A DNA stretch of 64,000 nucleotides from Lachnospiraceae bacterium (GTDB lineage: Bacteria > Bacillota_A > Clostridia > Lachnospirales > Lachnospiraceae). The DNA lies in the NCBI GenBank assembly GCA_017522685.1, contig JAFWYN010000009.1:1-64000 (forward strand). The letters are read 5' to 3'. This document shows, one piece after another, positions 15,757 to 24,442 of this stretch. The position numbers and the translations under genes were made by a program. Each line of letters starts with the position of its first letter. Positions within the stretch are counted from its first letter, which is position 1. The notes beneath the pieces were generated by a model. It saw nothing but the letters and a program-made list of their open reading frames with translations, was not told the DNA's origin and searched no databases.

Positions 15757-16476
15757 ATGGGTATTAGTATTCAGGCGAAAACGGATTATTCGTATTTGTT
15801 TTCCGGCTTAAGTACATCATCAACCGGTTCCGCAGGTAATCTGAATTTTTTGTCAGATTATGCGGCTATCAAGAATGGTAGCTATGGAAAGCTGATGAAG
15901 GCTTATTATGCGGAGAGCGGTTCCAGTGATGCAGTAAAGAAGCTGGCGAACTCTAGCAATTCTGTGAGCAAGGATGACACAGAGACGCTGACGAAGGTGA
16001 AGTCATCAACAGATGACTTGAAAGAAACAGCAGACAAGCTACTTGCAAAGGGTGCAAAGTCTGTATGGGCAGAGGATGATATGGAAAAGGTGTATTCTGC
16101 AGTGGATGAATTGGTAAAGGACTACAATTCTGTGCTGGATACCATGGATAAAACCAATAGTACATCCATACTCAGCCGTGCGAAAAGCATGGTTAATAAC
16201 ACGAAAGTGAATGAAAAGTTGTTGGCAAAGGTGGGTATTACCATTAACGATGACAATTCTTTATCCATCGATAAGAAGACATTTTTGGAAGCAGATAAGA
16301 CTACCGTGAAGAATCTGTTTAGTGGTAATGGTTCCTTTGCATACAGATTATCGGCATCAGCATCGTTGATGAATTATGCAGCGGAAAAGGAGGCTGACAA
16401 GGCGGCAACCTATACCGTTACCGGAGCTTATGGCAATACTTATAGTGCGGGTAGTGTTTTTGACTCGTTGTTTTAA
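15757..16476 (+). CDS. FliD C-terminal-like helical protein
   Basis: 239 residues, Ser/Lys/Ala rich and largely helical, without a signal peptide. The section near 155-190 (LAKVGITINDDNSLSIDK, then TTVKNLF) matches the conserved GIT-x-n-D-G-x-L-x-D segment of the C-terminal domain of flagellar cap protein FliD. Full FliD is two to three times longer and no other flagellar gene is near, so this is probably an orphan relative that may be exported by the flagellar apparatus. The ATG at 15757 has AGGAGG nine bases upstream; the in-frame GTG at 15748 lies in the ribosome site. The gene is monocistronic with its own good promoter. Confidence 0.6.
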   Translation: MGISIQAKTDYSYLFSGLSTSSTGSAGNLNFLSDYAAIKNGSYGKLMKAYYAESGSSDAVKKLANSSNSVSKDDTETLTKVKSSTDDLKETADKLLAKGAKSVWAEDDMEKVYSAVDELVKDYNSVLDTMDKTNSTSILSRAKSMVNNTKVNEKLLAKVGITINDDNSLSIDKKTFLEADKTTVKNLFSGNGSFAYRLSASASLMNYAAEKEADKAATYTVTGAYGNTYSAGSVFDSLF

Positions 16477-16502
16477 TTGTAGCAATAATTTATAAAATAG
16501 TA

Positions 16503-16531
16503 TTGACTTTCCCTATAAAAGAAGGTACAAT
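16503..16531 (+). promoter_or_regulatory. sigma-A promoter for tRNA-Leu
   Basis: TTGACT (16503-16508), a 17-base spacer and TACAAT (16526-16531), twelve bases before the tRNA. Confidence 0.8.
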
Positions 16532-16542
16532 ACTATTTGTTC

Positions 16543-16625
16543 GCAGGAGTGGTGGAATGGCAGACGCGCTGGCTTCAGGTGCCAGTGGTAGCAATACCGT
16601 GTGGGTTCAAGTCCCATCTCCTGCA
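16543..16625 (+). tRNA. tRNA-Leu (anticodon CAG)
   Basis: Acceptor stem GCAGGAG/CTCCTGC, anticodon stem CTGGC/GCCAG with loop TTCAGGT (CAG anticodon), a long variable arm as in class II tRNAs, and the T arm with GTTCAAG. The discriminator base is A and CCA is not encoded. It reads CUG leucine codons. It has its own promoter and terminator and is a stand-alone tRNA gene. Confidence 0.95.
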
Positions 16626-16630
16626 CGCTA

Positions 16631-16661
16631 AGCCTTGATCTATCAAGGCTTTTTCTTTTTT
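16631..16661 (+). terminator. intrinsic terminator after tRNA-Leu
   Basis: AGCCTTGA/TCAAGGCT perfect stem, TCTA loop, then TTTTTCTTTTTT. Confidence 0.88.
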
Positions 16662-16685
16662 GAAAATTGAGTTTTGGAGGGGTAT

Positions 16686-17651
16686 ATGAGAGAAGAATTA
16701 CAAATGAGATGTGATGAATTTTTGGCAAAGCGTGAAATGGCGTCAAAGTCATTTGCATGGTACAATAGCTACCTGCATCCCGTATGTGCCGGGATACTGT
16801 TGGACAAGCCGGAAGTCACAAAAGAAGAAATAGAACAGTGCAAGAAGCTTTTGGAGAAGAGTACAGGTATGTTTTCGGAGTTACGGGGAACCGTATTTCC
16901 TACCGTAGTCAGTCATTTGGCGGTTAGTGAGGACCCTGAAGTCTTTTTGGAACAGGTATTACGGGTATACAAGATGCTGAGGAACGTAGCAGTTCCCAGT
17001 TCCTATTTATCCTTAGTGGCTTTGATTATTGCAACTTTTGCGGACGAAGACCGGTATGAAAAGGTGATTTTTAAGGCCAAGGACATTTATGACAGAATGA
17101 AGCATGAACATCCGTTTCTGACTTCCGGCGAGGATGGCCCCTTTGCAGCCATGCTGGCTTTGGATGCAAAGACTCCGGAGGTGTTGATTCAGGAGTCGGA
17201 ACGATGTTTCAAGTTCCTGAAGGGTAATTTCTCGTCCCGTAATGCGGTACAGGGGCTTAGCTTTATTATGGCTATGGGCGAGGGAGACTCTTTGGAGAAA
17301 TGCAGAAGATTTATGGATATTTATACCACCTTTAAGATGAGGGGGTATAAGTTCGGGGCGGATTATTTCTTGTCAGTGATGGGTGCTGTCAGCCTGTTAC
17401 CTTTTGATATTAATGAATTGGTGGATGATGTAATCGCGGTTACGGAATATCTGGAAGGCAAACCCGGATTTGGTGCATTGAGTGCCAGCAAAAAAGACAG
17501 AATGACTCATGCTACTGTTATTGTAAGTAAGGAATATTTGTCAAAATGTGTGGGACAGGTAGTGGATGTGCCAATGTTTAGTGCCACCATAGCCGGAGTA
17601 ACTACAGCTATTATTATGCAAACAGCTACGACCATAGTAATGACGACATAG
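16686..17651 (+). CDS. DUF4003 family protein
   Basis: 321 residues, mostly helical. The KEEIEQCKKLLEKSTGMFSE start, a central KAKDIYDRMKHEHPFLTSGED motif and a Thr/Ala/Ile-rich C-terminus are features of DUF4003 proteins found in Bacilli and Clostridia, whose function is unknown. The ATG at 16686 is preferred over the TTG at 16674 because GGAGGGG lies just before it. The gene sits between the tRNA-Leu terminator and its own terminator, so it is monocistronic. The last 30 residues could form a membrane-associated segment. Confidence 0.75.
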   Translation: MREELQMRCDEFLAKREMASKSFAWYNSYLHPVCAGILLDKPEVTKEEIEQCKKLLEKSTGMFSELRGTVFPTVVSHLAVSEDPEVFLEQVLRVYKMLRNVAVPSSYLSLVALIIATFADEDRYEKVIFKAKDIYDRMKHEHPFLTSGEDGPFAAMLALDAKTPEVLIQESERCFKFLKGNFSSRNAVQGLSFIMAMGEGDSLEKCRRFMDIYTTFKMRGYKFGADYFLSVMGAVSLLPFDINELVDDVIAVTEYLEGKPGFGALSASKKDRMTHATVIVSKEYLSKCVGQVVDVPMFSATIAGVTTAIIMQTATTIVMTT

Positions 17652-17677
17652 GGGAGTGTTATCACTCCCCTTTATTT
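17651..17677 (+). terminator. intrinsic terminator after the DUF4003 gene
   Basis: GGGGAGTG/CACTCCCC perfect stem with TTAT loop starting at the stop codon, then TTTATTTCTTT. Confidence 0.85.
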
Positions 17678-17736
17678 CTTTGCCGTTTCTTAACCGGTGA
17701 TTTGCTATACTTTAGTGTATGGAGGATGTATCCCTT

Positions 17737-18795
17737 ATGAAGTTGAAAAAAGTAGTAATAAAAATAGGATTTACCATTCTTATGCTGGTGATTTCCTTTC
17801 TCATTAGCTTGTTTGTGGTAGAACTGACGGAGATGTACAGCGTAGTTCCGGCATTGTTTACTTTAGCAGTATTTATTATTGCCTTGGCTACCAGGGATTA
17901 CATATACGGAATCGTATCATCCTTTGTAAGTGTTTTGGCACTTAATTTTGCATTTACCTTTCCATATTTTAAGTTTAATTTCAGTATTCCGGAGAATTTG
18001 GTGTCCGGTGTTATTATGTTGACCATAACCACATTATCCAGTACCTTAACCATTAAAATCAAACAGCAGGAAAGCTTACGTGCGGAAACAGAGAAGGAAA
18101 AGATGCGTGCCAATTTGTTGCGTGCGGTATCCCATGATTTGAGAACTCCGTTGACTACCATATACGGTTCCAGTTCTGCGATTGTAGAGAACAAGGAGCT
18201 TACAAAAGAGCAGGTTTGGAAGCTGGCGGAAGGTATCAAAGTGGATGCACAATGGCTTATGGGAATGGTGGAGAATCTGTTGTCCGTCACCAAGATTGAC
18301 AATGGAAATGTGAAGCTGATTAAAACTCCGGTAGTGTTAGAGGAATTGGTGGATTCTGTATTGTTACGTTTCCGAAAACGATATCCCAAGCAGTCGGTTG
18401 AGGTGCAGCTTCCCGATGAGTTTGTGATAATTCCTATGGATGCGGTGCTCATAGAACAGGTAATGGTAAATCTTTTGGAAAACGCAGTGCAGCATGCCCA
18501 CGGTATGACAGAATTAAGATTAGAAGTATATACAAAGGATAACAATGCCGTATTTGAAATACACGACAACGGTTGCGGTATACCTAAAGAGCGACTGGCC
18601 AATCTCTTTACCGGATACTTTGTGAGTGAAGATGCACCGGCTGATTGCCAGAAAAGGAATATGGGAATCGGATTGTCCGTATGTGCATCCATCATAAAAG
18701 CACATGACGGTGAGATTATGGCGGAAAATAAGAAAGAAGGCGGATGCGTGTTCCGATTTGCTTTGGAAATGGAGAAGGATGAATATGAGCAATAA
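17737..18795 (+). CDS. KdpD-like sensor histidine kinase (DUF4118 membrane domain, no Kdp N-terminus)
   Basis: 352 residues. Four membrane helices (about 8-100) form a KdpD/DUF4118-type module, followed by a coiled linker, the H box AVSHDLRTPLTT with H133, an N box LLENAVQHAH and G boxes around DNGCGIP and GIGLSV. The large cytoplasmic Kdp/Usp input of E. coli KdpD is missing. I chose the ATG at 17737 because GGAGGA precedes it, while the ATG at 17719 has no ribosome site and abuts a TATACT box. It overlaps the regulator gene by 11 bases. No kdpFABC genes are in the window, so the signal and target are unknown. Confidence 0.88.
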   Translation: MKLKKVVIKIGFTILMLVISFLISLFVVELTEMYSVVPALFTLAVFIIALATRDYIYGIVSSFVSVLALNFAFTFPYFKFNFSIPENLVSGVIMLTITTLSSTLTIKIKQQESLRAETEKEKMRANLLRAVSHDLRTPLTTIYGSSSAIVENKELTKEQVWKLAEGIKVDAQWLMGMVENLLSVTKIDNGNVKLIKTPVVLEELVDSVLLRFRKRYPKQSVEVQLPDEFVIIPMDAVLIEQVMVNLLENAVQHAHGMTELRLEVYTKDNNAVFEIHDNGCGIPKERLANLFTGYFVSEDAPADCQKRNMGIGLSVCASIIKAHDGEIMAENKKEGGCVFRFALEMEKDEYEQ

Positions 18796-19492
18796 ATTTA
18801 AGATTTTGGTGATAGAAGATGAAGTGAACATCTGTCATTTTGTGAAAACCATTTTAGAAAGTAACGGATATCAAGTGTTAGATGCCCATAGCGGAAGCAT
18901 AGGAAAAATGCAGTTTTTATCCCACTGTCCTGATTTGGTAATTCTGGATTTGGGATTGCCGGATATGGATGGCAATGATTTGATCCCTTTTATGAGGGAA
19001 GAAGGGGCAACACCCATTATTGTACTATCAGCAAGAAGTAATGAAAAGGATAAAGTGACTGCATTGGATGCAGGGGCGAATGATTATATTACAAAGCCTT
19101 TCGGGACCGAGGAATTGTTGGCCAGAGTGAGGGCTGCCTTGCGAAACAGCAGGCAGAAAATGGATGCGGATGGAGTGGTTCGGAGTAGCTATGCAGTGAA
19201 TGGATTGATGATTGAATATGACAGAAGACGAATCACGGTAAAGGGTGAGGAAGTAAAACTGACACAGACGGAATATAATATTGTGGAGTTACTGGCTTCT
19301 CATTCAGGCAGGGTACTCACCTATACGGAAATCATTAATAAAATCTGGCGTTATGCGGATCCCGGAAGTGTAAAGAAGCTTCAGGTAAACATGGCCAATA
19401 TTCGTAAGAAATTGGGTGAAAAGCCCGGAGAGAATCAGTATATAGCAAATGAATTGGGTGTAGGATACCGCATGGTTCAGGAAGATGATTGA
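18785..19492 (+). CDS. KdpE-like OmpR family response regulator
   Basis: 235 residues. The receiver domain has D12 and phospho-acceptor D55 (VILDLGLPDMDG), the switch serine in IIVLSARS and the TKPFG lysine. The winged helix ends in NELGVGYRM, the KdpE form. The ATG at 18785 is used because GGAGAAGG (18771-18778) is correctly placed inside the kinase gene end. The 11-base overlap implies coupled translation with the kinase. A terminator hairpin follows. Without kdp genes here, the regulon cannot be named. Confidence 0.9.
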   Translation: MSNKFKILVIEDEVNICHFVKTILESNGYQVLDAHSGSIGKMQFLSHCPDLVILDLGLPDMDGNDLIPFMREEGATPIIVLSARSNEKDKVTALDAGANDYITKPFGTEELLARVRAALRNSRQKMDADGVVRSSYAVNGLMIEYDRRRITVKGEEVKLTQTEYNIVELLASHSGRVLTYTEIINKIWRYADPGSVKKLQVNMANIRKKLGEKPGENQYIANELGVGYRMVQEDD

Positions 19493-19540
19493 TTCTTTCT
19501 AAGGAAATTGATAAAATATGAAAAAAAGGTGTAACTTTCA

Positions 19541-19581
19541 AAAAATAATCCTTACATATAAATTGAAAGGATTATTTTTTT
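19541..19581 (+). terminator. intrinsic terminator between the KdpE-like and serpin genes
   Basis: AAAAATAATCCTT pairs with AAGGATTATTTTT over 13 bases, followed by a T run and six bases later the serpin ribosome site. If serpin transcription starts upstream, the hairpin would act as an attenuator. Confidence 0.75.
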
Positions 19582-19598
19582 GCTGTAGGAGGTGCAGG

Positions 19599-20906
19599 AT
19601 GAAAAGAAAATTGTTGACTTGCTTATTAATAGGTGTGTGTTTATTTTCCGGCTGTGCAAAAGGAGATGTAACCGGTGAGATGGAGAACTCTAAAAAGGTG
19701 CAAAAGGAAGATGTTGTGCATAAGGAGAAGGAGACAAAAGAAGTGAAGGTTGTTAATTTGACCGCAAACAATGCAACAGAGATTTGTTTGGATTATGAGA
19801 TTAAAAACTATGAACCGATACAGCGTTTTGGCTATGAATTGTTTGCGCTTAATACAGAGAAGGAGAATCCGGTAATTTCGCCGGTTTCAGCGTATTTGGC
19901 TTTGGCGTTAGCTGGCAAGGGCGCAGAGGGGGAAACCAAGAAAGCTTTCCTGGATGTATTACCGGATTTGGAATGCATTCCTCATGATTTGATGCATAAT
20001 CTGCCAAGGGATAAAGAAGGTATGTTGATTACACTAAATAATTCTGCTTGGGTGGATTATCGATTGCGCCCGAAGGAAGAGTGGCTGGCATGGGCGGATT
20101 CTGTATATCGGTCAGAAGTATTTCAGGCAAGTCTCGGTGCAGATAATACATATCAGACCATGAACCGGTGGATAGAAGAAAAAACTAACGGAATGATTGA
20201 TAAATTATTTGAAGAACCCCTAAGTGATGATGCCAGATTGGTTTTACTGAATACATTATATTTTAAAGGAAAATGGGCTAATGCCTTTGAAGGGGTGAAT
20301 ACCAGAGAAGATATTTTTTCTCTAGAGAACGGTACGACAGTGAACGTTGATATGATGAATAAAGGAAATGCCCATCTTCTTTATGTGGAAAACAAAGTGA
20401 CCGAGGGTGTGATTTTGCCTTATCAGGATGAAAATATGGTATTTCTTGCGTTGAAACCGAAGAAACTGAATGTACGAGAGATGTACGACAAACTTAACGT
20501 TGAGGACATCAATACCATGCTGGAACAGGAAGAAACTACTTTGTGTAATCTGAAGTTACCGAAGTTTGAAGTGGAGTTTCATAAAGAGTTAAATGAAAGC
20601 CTGAAACAGATGGGACTGGAAATAGCTTTTATAGACGGAGCAGCAGATTTTAGCGGAATCGGAATTCCGGATGACGGACCGAATATGTATATTGAAAAAG
20701 TACAGCAGAAGTCTAAAATCGTCGTAGATGAGGAAGGTACTGAGGCGGCAGCGGTTACCAGTGTGGAAATGTTCAGAAATGCCAGTGCATATAATCCCAA
20801 ACGTCCGATAGATATTTATTTTGATGAACCGTTCCTGTATATGATTATGGATAAAGAACGAAAAGTACCTTTGTTTGTGGGAATTATGGATAATCCGGGT
20901 ATGTAA
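19599..20906 (+). CDS. lipoprotein serpin (serine protease inhibitor)
   Basis: 435 residues. A lipoprotein signal peptide ends in LFSGC (Cys19), then a charged linker to about residue 65 and a full serpin fold: NPVISPVSAYLALALAGKGA, TLYFKGKWANAF, the breach/shutter strands and DEPFLYMIMD. The reactive-loop hinge reads DEEGTEAAAVT, matching the P17-P8 pattern E-E-G-T-x-A-A-A required for the inhibitory conformational change. The scissile bond is probably near RNA in EMFRNASAY. It should be anchored on the outer face of the membrane to trap host or competitor proteases. The ATG at 19599 follows TAGGAGGT; an upstream open frame passes through the terminator and is not coding. Confidence 0.92.
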   Translation: MKRKLLTCLLIGVCLFSGCAKGDVTGEMENSKKVQKEDVVHKEKETKEVKVVNLTANNATEICLDYEIKNYEPIQRFGYELFALNTEKENPVISPVSAYLALALAGKGAEGETKKAFLDVLPDLECIPHDLMHNLPRDKEGMLITLNNSAWVDYRLRPKEEWLAWADSVYRSEVFQASLGADNTYQTMNRWIEEKTNGMIDKLFEEPLSDDARLVLLNTLYFKGKWANAFEGVNTREDIFSLENGTTVNVDMMNKGNAHLLYVENKVTEGVILPYQDENMVFLALKPKKLNVREMYDKLNVEDINTMLEQEETTLCNLKLPKFEVEFHKELNESLKQMGLEIAFIDGAADFSGIGIPDDGPNMYIEKVQQKSKIVVDEEGTEAAAVTSVEMFRNASAYNPKRPIDIYFDEPFLYMIMDKERKVPLFVGIMDNPGM

Positions 20907-20909
20907 CTT

Positions 20910-20958
20910 AAAAAGGATAAGGATTCTATGGGAGTTTATAGAATTTTTATCCTTTTTT
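20910..20958 (+). terminator. intrinsic terminator after the serpin gene
   Basis: A long AAAAAGGATAA...TTATCCTTTTTT hairpin with an inner ATTCTAT/ATAGAAT stem, and a T run. Confidence 0.82.
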
Positions 20959-20980
20959 GTTTGAAAATAAAAGTAATAGC

Positions 20981-21008
20981 TTGTCAAATTATTTGATTAT
21001 GATAAAAT
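20981..21008 (+). promoter_or_regulatory. sigma-A promoter for the degV gene
   Basis: TTGTCA (20981-20986), a 16-base spacer and TAAAAT (21003-21008). Confidence 0.6.
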
Positions 21009-21071
21009 ATAGTTAGGAATATCTTTCGTAAAGAAAAGTAAGTATATTGCAATCCGGGTGGAGGAAGTCAT

Positions 21072-21920
21072 ATGATAAGGATTATTTCAGACAGTACTTG
21101 TGATTTGTCAAAGGATTTGATAGAAAAATATAATATTACCGTTGTACCTCTTCATATTGTGCTTGGCGAGGACGAATTTTTGGATGGTGTAAATATTACA
21201 CCGGATGATATCTATGCATGGTCCGATGCCAATAACGCGACACCGAAGACATCAGCAGTATCCATCGAGGAGGCTACTGATGTCATAAAACAGTTTACGG
21301 ACATTGGGGACCAGGTAGTAGTATTTACCATTGCTTCAGGTATGTCCACCACCAATAATGTATTTCGTCTGGCGGTAGGAGAGCTTGAAGTTGAAGAGCA
21401 GGTTCGAATTATTGATTCGGCTAATCTTTCTACCGGTGTTGGTCTGCAGGTGATTGAAGCGGCGATATTGGCCAAGGAAGGAAAGTCTTTGGATGAGATT
21501 GTAGAGGCTATAGAAGCGATTAAGTCTAAAGTAAGAGCCAGCTTTGTGGTAGATACACTTGCTTATTTACACAGGGGCGGTCGTTGCAGTGGTTTGGCGG
21601 CGTTGGCCGGCGGTATGCTGAAGCTGCATCCTAAGATTGTGGTGAAAAACGGTGTTATGGGACCGGATAAAAAGTACCGCGGCAAGATGAACAGCGTGAT
21701 ATTAAGCTATGCCAAGGAATTGGAAGCAGACTTGCTGAATGCCAGAAAGGAACGCGTATTTATTACACATTCCGGTTGTGAGCAGGATATTGTTGACAGT
21801 GTGAAAGCTTATCTTGAGAGCCTCAACTATTTTGATGAGATATTGATAACCCGTGCCGGTGGCGTGGTATCAAGTCATTGCGGACCGGGTACTCTGGGTG
21901 TTTTATTTATAGCAAAATAA
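21072..21920 (+). CDS. DegV family fatty-acid-binding protein
   Basis: 282 residues, the usual DegV length. The N-terminal IISDSTCDLS and KTSAVSIEEA motifs (the serines that hold the lipid carboxylate), GLQVIEAA, LAYLHRGGRCSG and the C-terminal HCGPGTLGVLF match the family. DegV/FakB proteins bind a fatty acid and present it to the kinase FakA for phosphorylation before phospholipid synthesis; no fakA is in the window. It has its own promoter, a GGTGGAGG site and a terminator, so it is monocistronic. Confidence 0.93.
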   Translation: MIRIISDSTCDLSKDLIEKYNITVVPLHIVLGEDEFLDGVNITPDDIYAWSDANNATPKTSAVSIEEATDVIKQFTDIGDQVVVFTIASGMSTTNNVFRLAVGELEVEEQVRIIDSANLSTGVGLQVIEAAILAKEGKSLDEIVEAIEAIKSKVRASFVVDTLAYLHRGGRCSGLAALAGGMLKLHPKIVVKNGVMGPDKKYRGKMNSVILSYAKELEADLLNARKERVFITHSGCEQDIVDSVKAYLESLNYFDEILITRAGGVVSSHCGPGTLGVLFIAK

Positions 21921-21935
21921 TTTGATTACTGATGT

Positions 21936-21968
21936 AAAAAGCCTCTTTTTCAGAGGTTTTTTTTGTGA
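21936..21968 (+). terminator. intrinsic terminator after degV
   Basis: AAAAAGCCTCT/AGAGGTTTTTTTT stem with a TTTTC loop. Confidence 0.82.
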
Positions 21969-22007
21969 TATACTATACATAATTATGTATTATGGGGTAA
22001 GTGTTGC

Positions 22008-23762
22008 GTGAAGAATGAAAACAATACAAATTTTCAATTATATACGGAAGCCGGTGAAAGACTAAAGGGATGCCAAAATGTATGGCAGAAATATCCCCGT
22101 CCGCAACTGAGACGGGCAAACTGGCAAAGTCTGAACGGTATATGGGAACTGGATGGAAAAAGCGTTCGTGTACCTTTTCCGCCGGAGTCATTATTGGCAG
22201 AATATGAGGGCGTATGCAAGGAACATATGACCTATAGAAAAGAATTTCAATTGAAAAATTATGACAGAACCAAAAGAACCTTACTTCATTTTCAGGCAGT
22301 GGATCAGATTGCGGATGTATACCTGAATGATGTCTATTTAGGACGGCATGAAGGAGGGTATCTGCCGTTTAGCTTTGATATCTCCGAGACCATGACAGAA
22401 AAGGATAACAGACTGGTGGTTAAGGTTATAGATGAACTGAATAAGGATTATCCTTACGGAAAACAATGCAAAAACAGAGGCGGCATGTGGTATACCCCTA
22501 CCAGCGGCATTTGGCAGAGTGTCTGGCTGGAGCAGGTACCCGGACAGTATATTAAGGAATTAAAGATTACTCCGGATTTACAAGGAATTCATTTAGAAAT
22601 CCGTGAAGAGGAGGGAATGTGCGAAAAGGCCAAAGTGGCCATTTATCTTCATAACGGAGAAGTCCTGACAACAGATGTGATTGGCGGACAGGATTATATT
22701 GACTTGAAGAGTTTTAGGACAGAGGACGGAAGTGCTTATGAGCCCAGACTTTGGAACACAAAGGATCCCTATTTGTATCGCATGGTGGTAGAGACAAAAG
22801 AGGATAGAGTAGAAAGCTATTTCGCTTTACGAACCATAGAAATCAAGAACATATATCACGGCAATCAGGAAACAGAGTGCGTTTGTCTGAATGGAGAACC
22901 TTTGTTTATGCATGGTGTGCTGGATCAGGGCTATTTTAGTGACGGTATTTATACACCTGCGGAAGAGGAAGAATACGAGCGGGATATATTGCGCATGAAG
23001 GAGCTTGGCTTTAATCTGCTTCGAAAGCATATTAAGATTGAGCCGGAGTGTTTTTACTATTATTGTGATAAGCATGGTATGCTGGTGATGCAGGATATGG
23101 TCAATAACGGTGATTACAACTTTGTCATGGATACGGCATTGCCAACCATCGGTATTAAGAAATACTTAAACCGCAGAAAAAGAATTACCCAGGTGCAAAA
23201 GGAGTTTTTTGAAGAGCATATGTGTAGAACTCTGGAGCTTTTGCACAACCATCCATGTATTATAGCATATACTATTTTCAACGAAGGCTGGGGACAGTTT
23301 GATGCGGACAGAATGTACGCAATTGCTAAGAAAGCAGATCCAAGCAGACTTTATGATGCTACTTCCGGTTGGTTTGCGGAGAAGGACAGTGATTTTGACA
23401 GTCTGCATATCTATTTCGGCCCAAAGAAGCCGGTAAAGAAAAAGAGACCGGTATTTTTATCCGAGTTCGGAGGATATTCCTATCGGGTGGAAGGTCATAT
23501 CTTTTCCGGGAAAAACTATGGGTACGGCACTTGTAGGAGTGAAGAGGAGCTGTGGGAAAGATTATATGCCCGTTATAATGAGTTGGTAACCCCTTATGTC
23601 TATATCACTGCCGGTTTGTGCGGAAGTATTTATACCCAGCTGAGTGATGTGGAGGATGAGATTAACGGCTTGTATACCTATGACAGAAAGGTGTGCAAGG
23701 TAGATAAAAAGAAAATGAAGCATATGGCTGACAACTTATATAAATGGCAGCTGCATCGATGA
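22008..23762 (+). CDS. glycoside hydrolase family 2 protein, intracellular
   Basis: 584 residues. Sugar-binding domain near 30-195 (VYLNDVYLGRHEGGYLPF), an immunoglobulin-like domain near 195-285, and a TIM barrel with MRMKEL-type turn, acid/base Glu in IFNEGWGQ near 425 and nucleophile Glu in LSEFGGYS near 486. No signal peptide, so it acts in the cytoplasm. GH2 covers beta-galactosidases, glucuronidases and mannosidases; the bond specificity cannot be told here. It is shorter than LacZ. The start is a GTG at 22008 with GGGGTAAG upstream. It abuts the Nudix gene; no sugar transporter is adjacent. Confidence 0.9.
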   Translation: MKNENNTNFQLYTEAGERLKGCQNVWQKYPRPQLRRANWQSLNGIWELDGKSVRVPFPPESLLAEYEGVCKEHMTYRKEFQLKNYDRTKRTLLHFQAVDQIADVYLNDVYLGRHEGGYLPFSFDISETMTEKDNRLVVKVIDELNKDYPYGKQCKNRGGMWYTPTSGIWQSVWLEQVPGQYIKELKITPDLQGIHLEIREEEGMCEKAKVAIYLHNGEVLTTDVIGGQDYIDLKSFRTEDGSAYEPRLWNTKDPYLYRMVVETKEDRVESYFALRTIEIKNIYHGNQETECVCLNGEPLFMHGVLDQGYFSDGIYTPAEEEEYERDILRMKELGFNLLRKHIKIEPECFYYYCDKHGMLVMQDMVNNGDYNFVMDTALPTIGIKKYLNRRKRITQVQKEFFEEHMCRTLELLHNHPCIIAYTIFNEGWGQFDADRMYAIAKKADPSRLYDATSGWFAEKDSDFDSLHIYFGPKKPVKKKRPVFLSEFGGYSYRVEGHIFSGKNYGYGTCRSEEELWERLYARYNELVTPYVYITAGLCGSIYTQLSDVEDEINGLYTYDRKVCKVDKKKMKHMADNLYKWQLHR

Positions 23763-23782
23763 TGATAGAGTGGAGAAAGAGG

Positions 23783-24409
23783 ATGCGAAAAGTAGACAGA
23801 GTCCGGGAAATAACCGGACAAACAGACAATCGGTTTTTGAATTTGTATGAGTTTCAGGCAGAACGTAGAAACGGTAAGGTGGCACCATATTTTGTGGCTT
23901 CCAGAGCGGTGTCGGAAGAACAGTTGAAGGCACGAACCGAACAGATGAATCCGGACGGAGTGATTATTTATGGTGTATACGGGGAACAGAAAGATAAGCT
24001 GGTCTTAGTCAAGCAGTTCAGGTACCCAATAAATGATTATGTGTATGAATTTCCGGCAGGACTTGTGGAGCCCGGAGAGGATATGATGGAGGGAGCAAAG
24101 CGTGAGATGTATGAAGAAACAGGCCTGGTCTTTGTACCAAGAGAAGCTAACGCGGCTTACAGCAAGGCCTTCTTTACCAGTACCGGTATGACGGATGAAT
24201 GTTGTGGTACTGTGTACGGATATTGTAGCGGTACGCCCAGTAATGTACATCAGGAAGATTCCGAAGATATTGAGGTGATTCTGGCAGACAGAGAAGAGTG
24301 CAAACGTATCCTGAAGGAAGAAAAGGTGGCTATCAAGTGTGCATATATGCTGATGCATTTCATACATTGTAAGGAAGAAGACCCACTGGATTTTTTAGAT
24401 GAGATTTAA
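23783..24409 (+). CDS. Nudix hydrolase, ADP-ribose pyrophosphatase-like
   Basis: 208 residues. The Nudix box is complete: GLVEPGE-x7-REMYEETGL near 105-127, preceded by the QFRYPINDYVYEFPAG segment typical of ADP-sugar pyrophosphatases. It would hydrolyse an NDP-linked metabolite to a phosphate and nucleoside monophosphate. I chose the ATG at 23783 because GGAGAAAGAGG lies just upstream; the frame is open to an ATG at 23744 overlapping the GH2 gene. Tight spacing suggests co-transcription with the GH2 gene. Confidence 0.88.
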   Translation: MRKVDRVREITGQTDNRFLNLYEFQAERRNGKVAPYFVASRAVSEEQLKARTEQMNPDGVIIYGVYGEQKDKLVLVKQFRYPINDYVYEFPAGLVEPGEDMMEGAKREMYEETGLVFVPREANAAYSKAFFTSTGMTDECCGTVYGYCSGTPSNVHQEDSEDIEVILADREECKRILKEEKVAIKCAYMLMHFIHCKEEDPLDFLDEI

Positions 24410-24442
24410 GATAGAAGTGTTGTTTGGAGAGGAAAGAAAAGG

